A DNA stretch of 64,000 nt from Terripilifer ovatus (GTDB taxonomy: Bacteria; Pseudomonadota; Alphaproteobacteria; Rhizobiales; Beijerinckiaceae): positions 372,001 to 436,000 of the forward strand of contig JARHVB010000010.1 in NCBI GenBank assembly GCA_029222685.1, given 5' to 3'. The translations under genes were made by a program, and so were the position numbers. Below are positions 25,721-34,560 of the stretch, one piece after another. Under the pieces are notes generated by a model that did not search any database, was not told where the DNA came from, and was given only the letters and a program-made list of their open reading frames with translations. Within the stretch, counting starts at the first letter, position 1, and every line of letters starts with the position of its first letter.

Positions 25721-26398
25721 TCACCGGATCGAGGCCGGAGCACCCGGAAGAGGGGCGGCCGCCTGGATTGTCGGCTTGTTGGTCGACGGCGCCGCATCGG
25801 TGCGGCGGCCAGGAGCGGCGGGAGCGGTGCCGGGCGCTGCCGGCGTGGCCGGGGCATCGGTTTCAGGTGCCGGCTCCTCGTCACCCTTCAGCGGCTTAAG
25901 GCGCTTGAGCAGGGCGCTTTCGGGGTCATCCGGCAGCAGTGCCATCAACTGGTCGCCGGTCGCCTGCAGCAGCGGCTTGACCCGGGCGTTCCGGACCCAT
26001 TCCGGCTGGGTCTTCTCGGGAACCAGCCAGTTGAAGAACAGGAAGGCGACGACGCACAGCAGCAGCCCCCGGGCCGCGCCGTAGACAAAGCCGAGCGAGC
26101 GGTCGAGCGCGCCGACTTTCGAATCGAGAATCATGTCGGAAATCTTCACGGTGAAGATCGACACCACCACGAGGGTGACAAAAAAGATGCCTGCGGCGGA
26201 AACGCCGATGGCGATATTATCCTTGTTTATATAGGGCTTTAAATAAGGCAGGCCGAGCGGGTAGAAATAGTAGGCCGCCACTGCCGCCGCCGCCCAGGAA
26301 GCGATGGCGAGCACTTCACGGGTGAACCCGCGCAGCATGGCCAGCAATGCCGAAACCAGAACAACCGCGAGTATGCCGAGATCGAGATAGGAAGGCAT
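25721..26398 (-). CDS. cvpA: CvpA family inner-membrane protein
   Basis: A 225-residue protein with four hydrophobic segments in the first about 130 residues (starting LDLGILAVVLVSALLAMLRG) and a Pro/Ala-rich cytosolic tail of about 60 residues. CvpA proteins are needed for colicin V production and stress or bile tolerance in enterics; the biochemical role is unresolved. Position directly upstream of purF is conserved in many proteobacteria. ATG 26398 was chosen because it starts just before the first membrane helix (MPSYLDLG). The acidic-proline tail is longer than in the enteric homologue. Confidence 0.9.
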   Translation of the reverse strand: MPSYLDLGILAVVLVSALLAMLRGFTREVLAIASWAAAAVAAYYFYPLGLPYLKPYINKDNIAIGVSAAGIFFVTLVVVSIFTVKISDMILDSKVGALDRSLGFVYGAARGLLLCVVAFLFFNWLVPEKTQPEWVRNARVKPLLQATGDQLMALLPDDPESALLKRLKPLKGDEEPAPETDAPATPAAPGTAPAAPGRRTDAAPSTNKPTIQAAAPLPGAPASIR

Positions 26399-26614
26399 TG
26401 GTACCGTCTCGTTACTGTGGCCCACCCCGCCGGCAAGCCCTTTGCGAGGGCAAAAACTCTCGATCTCCCTTATTAAGGAAGATGCCCGCCGCGCGCGAAT
26501 TTATAGCTAATAAGGTTGAGGCCGTCATCCGCTATTGCCCGGTCGGTGACGATATCCGCAATGATTTAGCACATTAATCTGTGAAATCGGTCGACCTGTG
26601 GCCAAAAAGCCAGC

Positions 26615-28039
26615 CTATCTGCGGGTGAAAGGGATAGCCGAACGCTCCTGTGGCCGGGCCGCCGCCTTCTGGCTGGCCCCGGCAGCCGCGATGTCGGCTA
26701 CCATCGAGGCGATGTGCCCGCAGGCGCGAACGGTGAGCGGGCCGCTTTCGCGCGGGACTTCCGGGGCGACCGCCGATCTGAACCCGAGCTTGGCGGCTTC
26801 CTTGATCCGCTGGCCGGCATGGGCGACCGGCCGCAGCGAGCCCGACAGTCCCATTTCACCGAAATAGACCGTATTGGCGGGCAGGGGCGCCCCCGTCAGC
26901 GACGACACCAGGGCAGCGGCGGCGGCAAGATCGGCCGCCGGCTCGCTGACCCGCAATCCGCCGGCCACATTGAGATAGATGTCGTGCTGGCCAAGCCGCA
27001 GCCCGCCATGGGCTTCGAGCACCGCGATCACCATCGACAGGCGGGACGAATCCCAGCCGACGACGGCCCGCCGGGGCGTACCGAGCGACGTCGGCGCGAC
27101 CAGGGCCTGGATTTCGACGAGCACAGGCCGCGTTCCCTCCATGCCGGCGAAGACGGCCGCGCCGGGCGCCGAGGAATCGCGGCCGGCCAGAAACAGCGCC
27201 GAGGGATTGGAGACTTCGCTCAGGCCTGAGCCGGTCATCTCGAAAACGCCGATCTCGTCGGTCGGTCCGAAGCGGTTTTTCACCGCGCGCAGCAGCCGGA
27301 AATGATGGCCGCCTTCGCCTTCGAACGACACCACCGCGTCGACCATATGTTCGACCACGCGAGGGCCGGCAATCTGGCCATCCTTTGTGACATGGCCGAC
27401 CAGGATGACGCAGGCGCCGGTGGTCTTGGCATAGCGGATCAAGGCCTGTGCCGAACCGCGCACCTGGGTCACCGTGCCGGGCGCGGCCTCCACTGCATCC
27501 GTCCACATGGTCTGGATCGAATCGATGACCACCAGCGATGGGCACTTGCCCTGGCGCAGGGTCGCAAGAATATCCTCAACGCTGGTTTCGGCTGCGAGTT
27601 CGACCGGCGCCGATGTGAGGCCGAGCCGTGAGGCCCGCAGCCGCACCTGCGCCACCGCCTCTTCGCCGGAAATATAGACGACCCGGTGCTTCCGCTTCGC
27701 CAGGGTCGCGCAGGCCTGGATGAGCAGGGTGGATTTGCCGATGCCGGGTTCGCCGCCGATCAGGATCACCGATCCCGGCACGAAACCGCCGCCGGTCACC
27801 CGGTCCAGTTCGGCGATGCCGGAGACGATGCGCGGCGCCTCCCGGTTCTCGCCGTCCAGCCCTTCCAGCGCGAAAACGCGGCCCTTGCCGGCGCCGCGCA
27901 CGGCGCGGGCGGCAATGCCGGAGGAGGGCGTTTCCTCGATGAAACTGTTCCACTCCTGGCAGGATTCGCAGCGGCCCTGCCAGCGTTGGCTGGTGGCGCC
28001 GCAGTTCTGGCAGACAAAATTGCTGGTGGATTTGGCCAT
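26615..28039 (-). CDS. radA: DNA repair protein RadA
   Basis: A 474-residue RecA-like branch-migration helicase acting in homologous recombination. Domains in order: N-terminal C4 zinc finger (CQNCG and CESC, residues 10-30), RecA-like ATPase with Walker A GGEPGIGKST about residue 90 and Walker B VVIDSIQT, the RadA-specific KNRFG motif, and a C-terminal Lon-protease-like domain without catalytic residues that carries GGLRVSEPAADLAAA. Full length. It precedes cvpA with 216 bp between, which holds only a short GCCCT/AGGGC hairpin. It follows the 66-residue gene at 28052 by 12 bp, and so is probably in one transcript with it. Confidence 0.95.
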   Translation of the reverse strand: MAKSTSNFVCQNCGATSQRWQGRCESCQEWNSFIEETPSSGIAARAVRGAGKGRVFALEGLDGENREAPRIVSGIAELDRVTGGGFVPGSVILIGGEPGIGKSTLLIQACATLAKRKHRVVYISGEEAVAQVRLRASRLGLTSAPVELAAETSVEDILATLRQGKCPSLVVIDSIQTMWTDAVEAAPGTVTQVRGSAQALIRYAKTTGACVILVGHVTKDGQIAGPRVVEHMVDAVVSFEGEGGHHFRLLRAVKNRFGPTDEIGVFEMTGSGLSEVSNPSALFLAGRDSSAPGAAVFAGMEGTRPVLVEIQALVAPTSLGTPRRAVVGWDSSRLSMVIAVLEAHGGLRLGQHDIYLNVAGGLRVSEPAADLAAAAALVSSLTGAPLPANTVYFGEMGLSGSLRPVAHAGQRIKEAAKLGFRSAVAPEVPRESGPLTVRACGHIASMVADIAAAGASQKAAARPQERSAIPFTRR

Positions 28040-28051
28040 CGGGCGCAGCGC

Positions 28052-28252
28052 TCAGGAATGGGCGTGGGAAACAGCGTCCTGGCGCATGTAATTGCGCAGA
28101 TCGGCGAGTTGGCGTTCCAGCGAATCCTCGGCCCGTTGCAATTGCGCCAGGGCCGCCTCGATCGAGGCCGAGGCGTCCTCAAAGCTGCGGGCCGGAGACA
28201 GTCTCTGCGCGAAACGCTGCTCGGCGGCGCAAACGGGTTCGGGGTGGGTCAT
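28052..28252 (-). CDS. Small coiled-coil protein upstream of radA, unknown function
   Basis: A 66-residue hydrophilic protein. Residues about 22-55 are predicted to form an amphipathic helix or coiled coil (SIEAALAQLQRAEDSLERQL). No signal, membrane segment or cysteine pair. ATG 28252 is preferred over 28264 because GGAG lies 6 bases upstream of it and overlaps the earlier ATG. The stop is 12 bp from radA, so it is likely translated from the same message. Family not recognised. Confidence 0.65.
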   Translation of the reverse strand: MTHPEPVCAAEQRFAQRLSPARSFEDASASIEAALAQLQRAEDSLERQLADLRNYMRQDAVSHAHS

Positions 28253-28325
28253 GGCGTTCTCCATCGGTCTCGATTGATGAGAACATTACAGGAACAAAAA
28301 TGATTCGACCAGAGAACTCTCGCAG

Positions 28326-28356
28326 AAAAAGCAACGGGCGCCCCCGAAGGACGCCC
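28326..28356 (-). terminator. Intrinsic terminator with UUCG loop after the HD-domain gene
   Basis: On the minus strand GGGCGTCC, TTCG, then GGGGCGCCC forms an 8-bp stem with one G-U pair and a UUCG-type tetraloop, followed by GTTGCTTTTT. It ends transcription 26 bp after the stop of the HD-domain gene and separates it from the radA unit. Confidence 0.8.
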
Positions 28357-28381
28357 GCGATCAACTGATGTCCGCTTCGCC

Positions 28382-29203
28382 TTACAGGAAGTTGTTCGGC
28401 CAGATCAGGCTGCGCCACATGTGGGACGCCGGGCTGTTGTCGAAGCCGAGGCCCTCTTCGGGCTGGCGGAAATGGCGGCCCATGATGTCGGCGAAATCGT
28501 CCACATCGACGACGGCATTGGGATCGAACGAATAGAGATCGTTGAGCGTCACCAGCCGGGCCGACATGTACCATTTGTGGTTGCGGGCATATTCATAGGC
28601 CTGCCGGACATAGGCCGGCGGCTGGTATTCCTCGCCGAACACGCGCGTATACAGCTCGGGGTATTCGTAGCCGACGCTGGGATCGGGGAAGAAGCGCAGC
28701 GCCTGGTGATAGCGGATCGCCCAGGCGGTTTCCTCGTCCACATAGGGCTCGAGCATCTGCGCGGCGTAATAGCCATGGTCGGTGCGCACATGGCAGAGCA
28801 CGGCGAGGTCGTGCAGCAGGCAGGCGAGCACCAGCTTTTCCGGCAGGCCGTTCTTCATGGCGAGCTTGGCGCTCTGCAGCAGATGGCTGCCGCCGCGCTT
28901 GTTGAGCAGCACGCGCCGCTTCAGATAGTCCATCAAGGTCGGCTTCGCCGGCATCTGCGGCAGGCGCGGCTCGTAATGCATCAGGAACTTGCTCTGGGCC
29001 GGCGGCGGCCCGCCTTTGGCGAAGGTCTCGATGTCGGCGAACCACGGCGTCTGAGCCTTGCGGTCGAGCATGCTCATCATCGTGGTTTCGAGCAGTTCGT
29101 CCTTTTCGTCCGACGTCATGCCGGCGGTCACTTTGCCTGCGGCAACCTTGCCGGCCGCGATCGCCAGATCGTCTTGAGACTTGAGTTGTGTCGCCTCGTG
29201 CAT
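28382..29203 (-). CDS. HD-domain protein, possible diiron oxygenase-like enzyme
   Basis: A 273-residue cytosolic protein. The core from about 95 to 245 is an HD-type helical domain: H107 (GGSHLLQSAK), H131-D132 (LLHDLAVL), H143 (RTDHGYY), H166 (RYHQAL) and a late D222 (TLNDLYSFD). Classical HD phosphohydrolases use H...HD...D. The additional histidines and the spacing H107-24-H131, H143-23-H166 and 56 residues to D222 resemble the mixed-valent diiron oxygenase branch (MIOX/PhnZ). No experimental annotation is implied; the substrate is unknown. Gene stands alone with its own terminator. Confidence 0.72.
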   Translation of the reverse strand: MHEATQLKSQDDLAIAAGKVAAGKVTAGMTSDEKDELLETTMMSMLDRKAQTPWFADIETFAKGGPPPAQSKFLMHYEPRLPQMPAKPTLMDYLKRRVLLNKRGGSHLLQSAKLAMKNGLPEKLVLACLLHDLAVLCHVRTDHGYYAAQMLEPYVDEETAWAIRYHQALRFFPDPSVGYEYPELYTRVFGEEYQPPAYVRQAYEYARNHKWYMSARLVTLNDLYSFDPNAVVDVDDFADIMGRHFRQPEEGLGFDNSPASHMWRSLIWPNNFL

Positions 29204-29310
29204 CGTCCACCCGATAGTTTGTTAACATGTGAAGCTTAGCGCATTTCCACGCCGCTGGCCAAGAAATCCTCTCATTTCAGTCTGGCGGTCAGCTCGTTTG
29301 ACCACCCAGA

Positions 29311-30075
29311 TCATTCGACGATGGCGAAGCGCGGGTGCGGCGTCAGCACGATCGCCACCCATTGCTCCCACTGCGAGGCGGCTTCGAAATGCCACTCGGG
29401 AAAGCTGTCCAGCAGGTCTTTCTCGTAGAGTTCGTGGGCGTCGTGCCGGCACAACATGAATTTCGGCGCGGCGACGATATCTTCCCGGTCGATGACGCAG
29501 AAAACCCGCATGTCGGGATGCGCCTTCAGCCACTCGTAGACGGCGACGGTGAGCAGCGGAAAGCCCGGATGCAGCATGTCGTCGAGGCAGATCACGCCTT
29601 TCGGGTGCATCACCGCATAGGCAAGGTCAAGGTCATGGGTCAGCGCCTTCGGCGTGTGGTCGCCGTCGACATGGAAGAACCGTACCTGGCCGCCCGCTTG
29701 GCCGCCCACTGCGTCCGTAATGTCCCTGGCGGCGAGATCGGCGCTGTTGGCCGTGAGGATGGTCACATCGTGCGGACGCACGCCGAGCCGCTCGATATGG
29801 CTGTGCAGCTTGTCGCGCACCTTCGGGCTCGGCCATTCGAACGTGTCGATGCCCACCGCCCGTTCGCCCGGCTGCATGGCCAGCGCCATGGCAATGAAGA
29901 AGCGACCCTCGAACGTGCCGATTTCGGCGATGTGCCCACTGATGCCCAACTTTGTCTGGCGGTTCATGACGTGGGCGGCGATGATCGCGGCGAATTGCGA
30001 CGACATGCCGTAAACGCTGTCATATTCGCTGTTCACATAATGATCGACGGCGGCGCTTCCTGAACCGTATTTCAT
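29311..30075 (-). CDS. Class I SAM-dependent methyltransferase-like protein
   Basis: A 254-residue Rossmann-type protein of the Methyltransf_24/CmcI-like group. The SAM loop reads HIAEIGTFEGRFFIAMALA around residues 48-66, acidic loop VGIDTFEWP about 74-82, and the motif FFHVDGDHTPKAL near 133-145 with CLDDMLHPGF after it. Such proteins methylate small molecules, sugars or antibiotics; the substrate is unknown. It is divergent from the luciferase-like oxidoreductase gene, 156 bp between starts. No signal peptide. Confidence 0.78.
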   Translation of the reverse strand: MKYGSGSAAVDHYVNSEYDSVYGMSSQFAAIIAAHVMNRQTKLGISGHIAEIGTFEGRFFIAMALAMQPGERAVGIDTFEWPSPKVRDKLHSHIERLGVRPHDVTILTANSADLAARDITDAVGGQAGGQVRFFHVDGDHTPKALTHDLDLAYAVMHPKGVICLDDMLHPGFPLLTVAVYEWLKAHPDMRVFCVIDREDIVAAPKFMLCRHDAHELYEKDLLDSFPEWHFEAASQWEQWVAIVLTPHPRFAIVE

Positions 30076-30231
30076 GTGTCCCCTTGGTAGCTTGGCAACA
30101 GGCTGTTTTCTTCATCCGGAAGCTAGCAGGGCACGGCGCCGAAAGACAGCTTGCTGTCACGGTTTGCAGCATCGCACCGATCGGTTAGGAAGGGCGGGAA
30201 ACCGCAGCCAGGAAGAGCATTCGGAGGAAAC

Positions 30232-31284
30232 ATGAAAGTCGGCCTATTCGATCATCTTGAACGTTCCGAAGATCGTGCGCTGGCGCGGCAGTTCGACGAG
30301 CGCCTGGATTTCATTCAGGAGGCCGATGAGGCCGGATTCTACTGCCTGCACATCGCCGAGCATCATGCCTCGCCGCTCAATATGGTGCCGGTGCCCGGCC
30401 TCTGGCTGTCGGCGGTGGCGCGCGCTACCAGGCGCATCCGCCTTGGTCCGCTGGTCTACCTGCTGCCTTTGTATTCGCCGCTGCGCCTGGCTGAGGAGAT
30501 CTGCATTCTCGATCATCTCAGCAAGGGGCGTCTCGAAGTCGGCGTCGGCCGCGGCGTGTCGCCGTTCGAACTCGCCTTCCACAAGATCAGGCACGACGAG
30601 TCGCGCGAGATTTTCAAGGACGCATTCGAATGTCTGAAGGCGGCCTTGTCGGGCGATGAATTCTCCTATGAGAGCGCACGCTACAGCTACAAGAAGGTGC
30701 CGATGCCGCTGCGCCCGCTGCAGCAACCGCAGCCGCCGTTCTGGTATGGCTCCTCCAACGAGGAAGGCTCGACCTGGGCCGGCGAGCACGGCCTGCACTT
30801 CACCACCAACGGTCCTGTCGACCGCGCCATGATCAACATCGATGCTTTCAAGGCAGCGCTCGCATTGCGTGGCGGCCCTTCGCAACCAAAATCAGGCTTT
30901 CCGGGCGACACCGCCATCGGCCTGCTGCGCCACATCGTCGTCGCGGACACCGATGCGGAAGCCCGCCGCATCGCCAAGCCGGCACTCGAACATCACACTG
31001 CTTCGCTTAACTGGATCCGCAAGCGCCATGGCGTGCAAACCGGCGATCTCACCACCAGGCTCAATGTCCATCGCGGCGAAACGTTCGAAAGCTGGGATGA
31101 TCTCGGCATGGTGGTGGCTGGCTCGCCGCTCACCGTACTGGCGAAGCTGAAAGAGCAGGCGGCCTTCGCCGGCATCAACTATCTCATCGCCTACATGTTC
31201 TTCGGCAACATGCAGCTCAACGACGCGCAGCGCTCTCTGCGCCTCTTCGTTAACGAGGTGATGCCGGAACTGGAGAAGCTGTAG
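30232..31284 (+). CDS. Luciferase-like (LLM class) flavin-dependent oxidoreductase
   Basis: A 350-residue TIM-barrel flavoenzyme of the bacterial luciferase superfamily, expected to use reduced FMN and oxygen. Typical segments: AEHHASPLNMVPVPGLWLSA near residue 44, then RIRLGPLVYLLPLYSPLRLAE and the barrel segment SKGRLEVGVGRGVSPFE. Start ATG 30232 has a consensus GGAGGA site 4 bases upstream; the longer in-frame extension has no support. Likely a monooxygenase for an unknown small substrate. It is followed by the convergent P-type ATPase gene 62 bp away. Confidence 0.88.
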   Translation: MKVGLFDHLERSEDRALARQFDERLDFIQEADEAGFYCLHIAEHHASPLNMVPVPGLWLSAVARATRRIRLGPLVYLLPLYSPLRLAEEICILDHLSKGRLEVGVGRGVSPFELAFHKIRHDESREIFKDAFECLKAALSGDEFSYESARYSYKKVPMPLRPLQQPQPPFWYGSSNEEGSTWAGEHGLHFTTNGPVDRAMINIDAFKAALALRGGPSQPKSGFPGDTAIGLLRHIVVADTDAEARRIAKPALEHHTASLNWIRKRHGVQTGDLTTRLNVHRGETFESWDDLGMVVAGSPLTVLAKLKEQAAFAGINYLIAYMFFGNMQLNDAQRSLRLFVNEVMPELEKL

Positions 31285-31346
31285 CCTCGGCGCGCGGCAG
31301 CGCCACGTCGGATCGGTCCGAAGCCGTATGATGCTCGTCGCCGCTA

Positions 31347-33896
31347 TCAGTACCGGAGCTGATCGCGCCAGAGCGTCTTGGCGAGTTCGAGCAGCAGCAG
31401 AACGGCCATCGCGGCGCCAAGCGTCAAGCCGATGTCATCCACATGCAGCGGACCGAAGCGAAACAGGTCGCGCACAGCCGGTACCAGCAGACTGAGTGCA
31501 AGGATGATGAACACCAGGGCGAGAATCCAGGCGAGCATGATATTCGTCCGCCGGATCGCCGTGATGAAGGAGGTGCTGAAGGACCTGTTGACGAGGATCA
31601 GGCTGACGATCGACAGGACGAGCGAGAAGAACGTGAGCGCCCGCACCTCGTCCGCCGGCATGCCACGCTTGGATGCAATCACGAAAATGGCGCCGACCAG
31701 CGTGAATGCCAGCAGACCTTGAAGCAGGCCCCAACCGATGAGCGGCCACGAGAACAGCGGTTCTGTCGTCGGGCGGGGCGGGCGGCGCATCACATCTTCT
31801 TCCTCGGTCTCGGCCTCGAAGACGAGCGTGCACACCGGATCGATCACCATTTCCAGGAACGCGATATGGATCGGGCTGAAGATGATCGGCAGCCCGAAGA
31901 TCAGCGGCAGCAGCGCCAGGCCTGCAATCGGCACATGCACGGCAAAGATGAAACCCATTGCCTTGCGCAGGTTGTCGTAGATGCGCCGTCCCAGGCGAAT
32001 GGCCTCGATCACCGAGCCGAAATCATCGTCGAGCAGCACGATCGAGGATGCTTCCCGCGCCACGTCGGTCCCGCGACCGCCCATGGCGATGCCGATATGC
32101 GCCGCCTTCAGCGAAGGCGCGTCATTCACGCCATCGCCCGTCATGGCGACGATCTCACCATCGGCCTTCAGCGCATTGACGATGCGCAGTTTTTGCTCCG
32201 GCATGATCCGGGCAAAGACCGTCGCCGTCCTGACGTGTTCCGCCAGTTCCGCATCGGTATAGCTTTGCAGCTCCTCTCCGGTCATGATCTGCAAAGAGGC
32301 CAGCCCGGCCTGCCTGGCGATCGCCATGGCTGTCGTTGGATAGTCGCCGGTAATCATCACGACGCGAACGCCGGCGGAACGGCACTCCGCCACCGCGTCA
32401 CGTACGCCGGCGCGCAACGGATCGGCCAACCCCACCAAACCCAGATATTCGAACGCAAAGCCGCGTGGGTCCTCGGGCAAGTCGTCGTCGCGGACTTGCG
32501 CCCGGGCGACACCGAGCACGCGCAAGCCCTCGCCTGCCATGGCATCCACCGAGGCTTTCAGGACTGCAAGCTCTTCGGCCGACGCGTGACACAGATCCGC
32601 GATCGCCTCGGGCGCCCCCTTGGCGGCCACGATCAATCCGTCATCGTCCCTCCAGACCTGCGTCACTGCAAGCAGTTCCGGCCGCAAGCCGTAAGAGCGC
32701 ACAAGTGACCGGCGCTTTTCAGTCTTCCCATCGAACGTATGGCGGCCGAGGTCATGGAATGCTCTTTCCATGGGATCGAAAGGCTCCGGCGCACTGGCGA
32801 GGACGCCGGTGCGCAGAATGGAGTGAAAGGCGCCGGGGAGCTGGAGCCCATCCGCTTTCACTGCAAACGCGCTGCCGTCCTGGAGCCGCAATTCGGCGAT
32901 CGTCATGCGGTTTTCGGTCAACGTGCCGGTCTTGTCGGTACAGAGCACGCTCGCCGAGCCGAGCGTCTCGATGGCCGAAGCGCGCCGTGTGAGCACGCGC
33001 GCGTGCGAAATGCGCCATGCGCCCATTGCCATGAACACGGTGAGCACCACCGGAAACTCTTCCGGCAGCATCGACATGCCGAGCGCGATGCCCGCCAGCA
33101 CGGCGTCGAGCCAGCCGCCGCGAAGCAGCCCGTAAAGGACGACCGCCAGCACGCTCACGATGCCGCCGACTAGCGCGAACAGGCGGACAAGGCGTTGCAT
33201 CTGCGCCTGCAGGCGCGGTGGTTCGGGCTCGAGCGTGCTCAGGGATTGGCCGATCTTGCCGATCTCGCTGCGCGCGCCCGTCGCCGTCACCTCGGCGACG
33301 CCTGTGCCGCGAACGATCAGCGCGCCGGAAAATACCTGCGGAAGGTCATCGCCGCCAGGGCGCGCCGCAGCGCTGGGGATTGCCGCGTCGCGCGCCAGTT
33401 TGCGCACCGGTACGGACTCGCCGGTCAGCAATGATTCATCGGTCTGCAAATCCTGGCATTGCCAGAGGAGGGCGTCGGCAGGTACGCGGTCGCCTTCCGA
33501 GAGGATGATGATGTCGCCGCGCACGACATCTCGTCCCGCAATGCGCTTGCGTATGCCGTCACGGATGACGAGCGCGCGCGGGCTGGTGAGATCGCGCAGC
33601 GCTTCCAGCACGCGTTCGGTGCGCGTTTCCTGCACGACCGTGATCACGATCGACGCCAGGGCGAAGACCAGCAGGATCAGGGCTTCCTGAAGATCGCCGA
33701 TCAGGAGGTAGATGACTCCGCCGCCGAACAGCAGCGCCAGCATCGGCTCGCGCAGGACTTCGAAAACGATGCGAAACGGTGTGCGGTGATCCGCTCGGGG
33801 AAGTTCGTTGAATCCTTCCGCCTTCAGCCTCTCTTGAGCTTCCGTCTCGCTGAGCCCCCGGCAGGAAGATAGCTGGGACGGTTCATCCACTGGCAT
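31347..33896 (-). CDS. P2-type cation-transporting ATPase with PEEFP signature
   Basis: An 849-residue ATP-driven cation pump of the inner membrane. It contains the actuator motif TGES, the phosphorylation site D321 in CTDKTGTLT, the MTGDGVNDAPSLKAA hinge, an N-terminal cation-ATPase domain (SETEAQERLKAEGFNELP) and about ten membrane segments. The helix-4 ion site reads PEEFPV instead of PEGLPA of calcium pumps or PEGLPT-type motifs, so ion specificity cannot be set. About 114 bp upstream lies an FNR/FixK-like box, so expression may rise at low oxygen; homologous pumps in rhizobia occur in oxygen-response regulons (established knowledge, not shown here). Standard length. Confidence 0.9.
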   Translation of the reverse strand: MPVDEPSQLSSCRGLSETEAQERLKAEGFNELPRADHRTPFRIVFEVLREPMLALLFGGGVIYLLIGDLQEALILLVFALASIVITVVQETRTERVLEALRDLTSPRALVIRDGIRKRIAGRDVVRGDIIILSEGDRVPADALLWQCQDLQTDESLLTGESVPVRKLARDAAIPSAAARPGGDDLPQVFSGALIVRGTGVAEVTATGARSEIGKIGQSLSTLEPEPPRLQAQMQRLVRLFALVGGIVSVLAVVLYGLLRGGWLDAVLAGIALGMSMLPEEFPVVLTVFMAMGAWRISHARVLTRRASAIETLGSASVLCTDKTGTLTENRMTIAELRLQDGSAFAVKADGLQLPGAFHSILRTGVLASAPEPFDPMERAFHDLGRHTFDGKTEKRRSLVRSYGLRPELLAVTQVWRDDDGLIVAAKGAPEAIADLCHASAEELAVLKASVDAMAGEGLRVLGVARAQVRDDDLPEDPRGFAFEYLGLVGLADPLRAGVRDAVAECRSAGVRVVMITGDYPTTAMAIARQAGLASLQIMTGEELQSYTDAELAEHVRTATVFARIMPEQKLRIVNALKADGEIVAMTGDGVNDAPSLKAAHIGIAMGGRGTDVAREASSIVLLDDDFGSVIEAIRLGRRIYDNLRKAMGFIFAVHVPIAGLALLPLIFGLPIIFSPIHIAFLEMVIDPVCTLVFEAETEEEDVMRRPPRPTTEPLFSWPLIGWGLLQGLLAFTLVGAIFVIASKRGMPADEVRALTFFSLVLSIVSLILVNRSFSTSFITAIRRTNIMLAWILALVFIILALSLLVPAVRDLFRFGPLHVDDIGLTLGAAMAVLLLLELAKTLWRDQLRY

Positions 33897-34206
33897 CGGC
33901 CAAAAAGCCCTTCTTCTCTTTCGATATCAGGACCGCAGCCCATCGTCACGCCGTACACGATGACAGCAACTTCTCGTTCGGAGAGCGCATGAATTCATCG
34001 ATTTCGGCGATGATTCAAATCAAACACGCGAAAGATTGCCTTCCTCATGGCAAGTCCGGCATCTGCACAGGTTGACGACAGTCTTTCGAAGCCGTCAAGC
34101 TGGCGGGAGACGTGCGCAGGTTTTGCGCCGTCGCCGGAAAGTGTAGAGTCCGAGCGGATTTGGGCAGTGAAGAACGGCTGAATTTCTCAACGTGAAAGGC
34201 CGCATC
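33897..34206. other. Intergenic region with FNR/FixK-like box
   Basis: 310 bp between divergent P-type ATPase and VOC genes. Apart from the candidate box at 34010-34023 I see no gene, hairpin or repeat. A GGCGGGAGACG stretch and a TTTTGCGCCG segment near 34110-34130 have no recognisable role. Confidence 0.5.
34010..34023. promoter_or_regulatory. FNR/FixK-type anaerobox
   Basis: ATGATTCAAATCAA matches the palindromic TTGAT-N4-ATCAA consensus of the FNR/FixK regulator family at 9 of 10 defined bases (the first T is A). It lies 114-127 bp upstream of the P-type ATPase ATG on the minus strand and 184 bp before the VOC gene on the plus strand. Site inferred from sequence only. Confidence 0.5.
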
Positions 34207-34560
34207 ATGGGTGCGCGAGGCAGCGATCGCCAGATCGACAACATCGAATTCAATGTCAGCGATATCGCCCGGTCGAAAGCGTTCTACGGCGCAGCCTTCG
34301 GCTGGACATTCACCGACTATGGCCCGGTCTATTGCGAGTTCACGGATGGCCGCCTGACCGGTGGATTTACGATGCTTGGACCGGTGAAAACCGGAGGGCC
34401 GCTGGTCATCCTTTATGCCGACGATCTGGCCGCGACGCAGAAACGTCTCGAAGACGCAGGTGCAAAAATCGTCAAGCCGGTCTTCGCGTTTCCCGGCGGC
34501 CGGCGCTTCCACTTCACCGATCCGGACGGCTACGAACTGGCCGTATGGACGGCGAATTAG
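34207..34560 (+). CDS. VOC-superfamily (glyoxalase/bleomycin-resistance fold) protein
   Basis: A 117-residue protein of the vicinal-oxygen-chelate fold. It begins with a short lead and IDNIEFNVSDIARSKAFYGA, the usual first beta-alpha module, and ends with HFTDPDGYELAVWT, the second. The metal ligands typical of glyoxalase I are only partly present (His in HFTD, Glu in YELAVW), so it may bind metal or small molecules. ATG 34207 is chosen for AAAGG seven bases upstream; GTG 34192 is also possible. Its stop overlaps the stop of alr, transcribed convergently. Confidence 0.8.
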   Translation: MGARGSDRQIDNIEFNVSDIARSKAFYGAAFGWTFTDYGPVYCEFTDGRLTGGFTMLGPVKTGGPLVILYADDLAATQKRLEDAGAKIVKPVFAFPGGRRFHFTDPDGYELAVWTAN

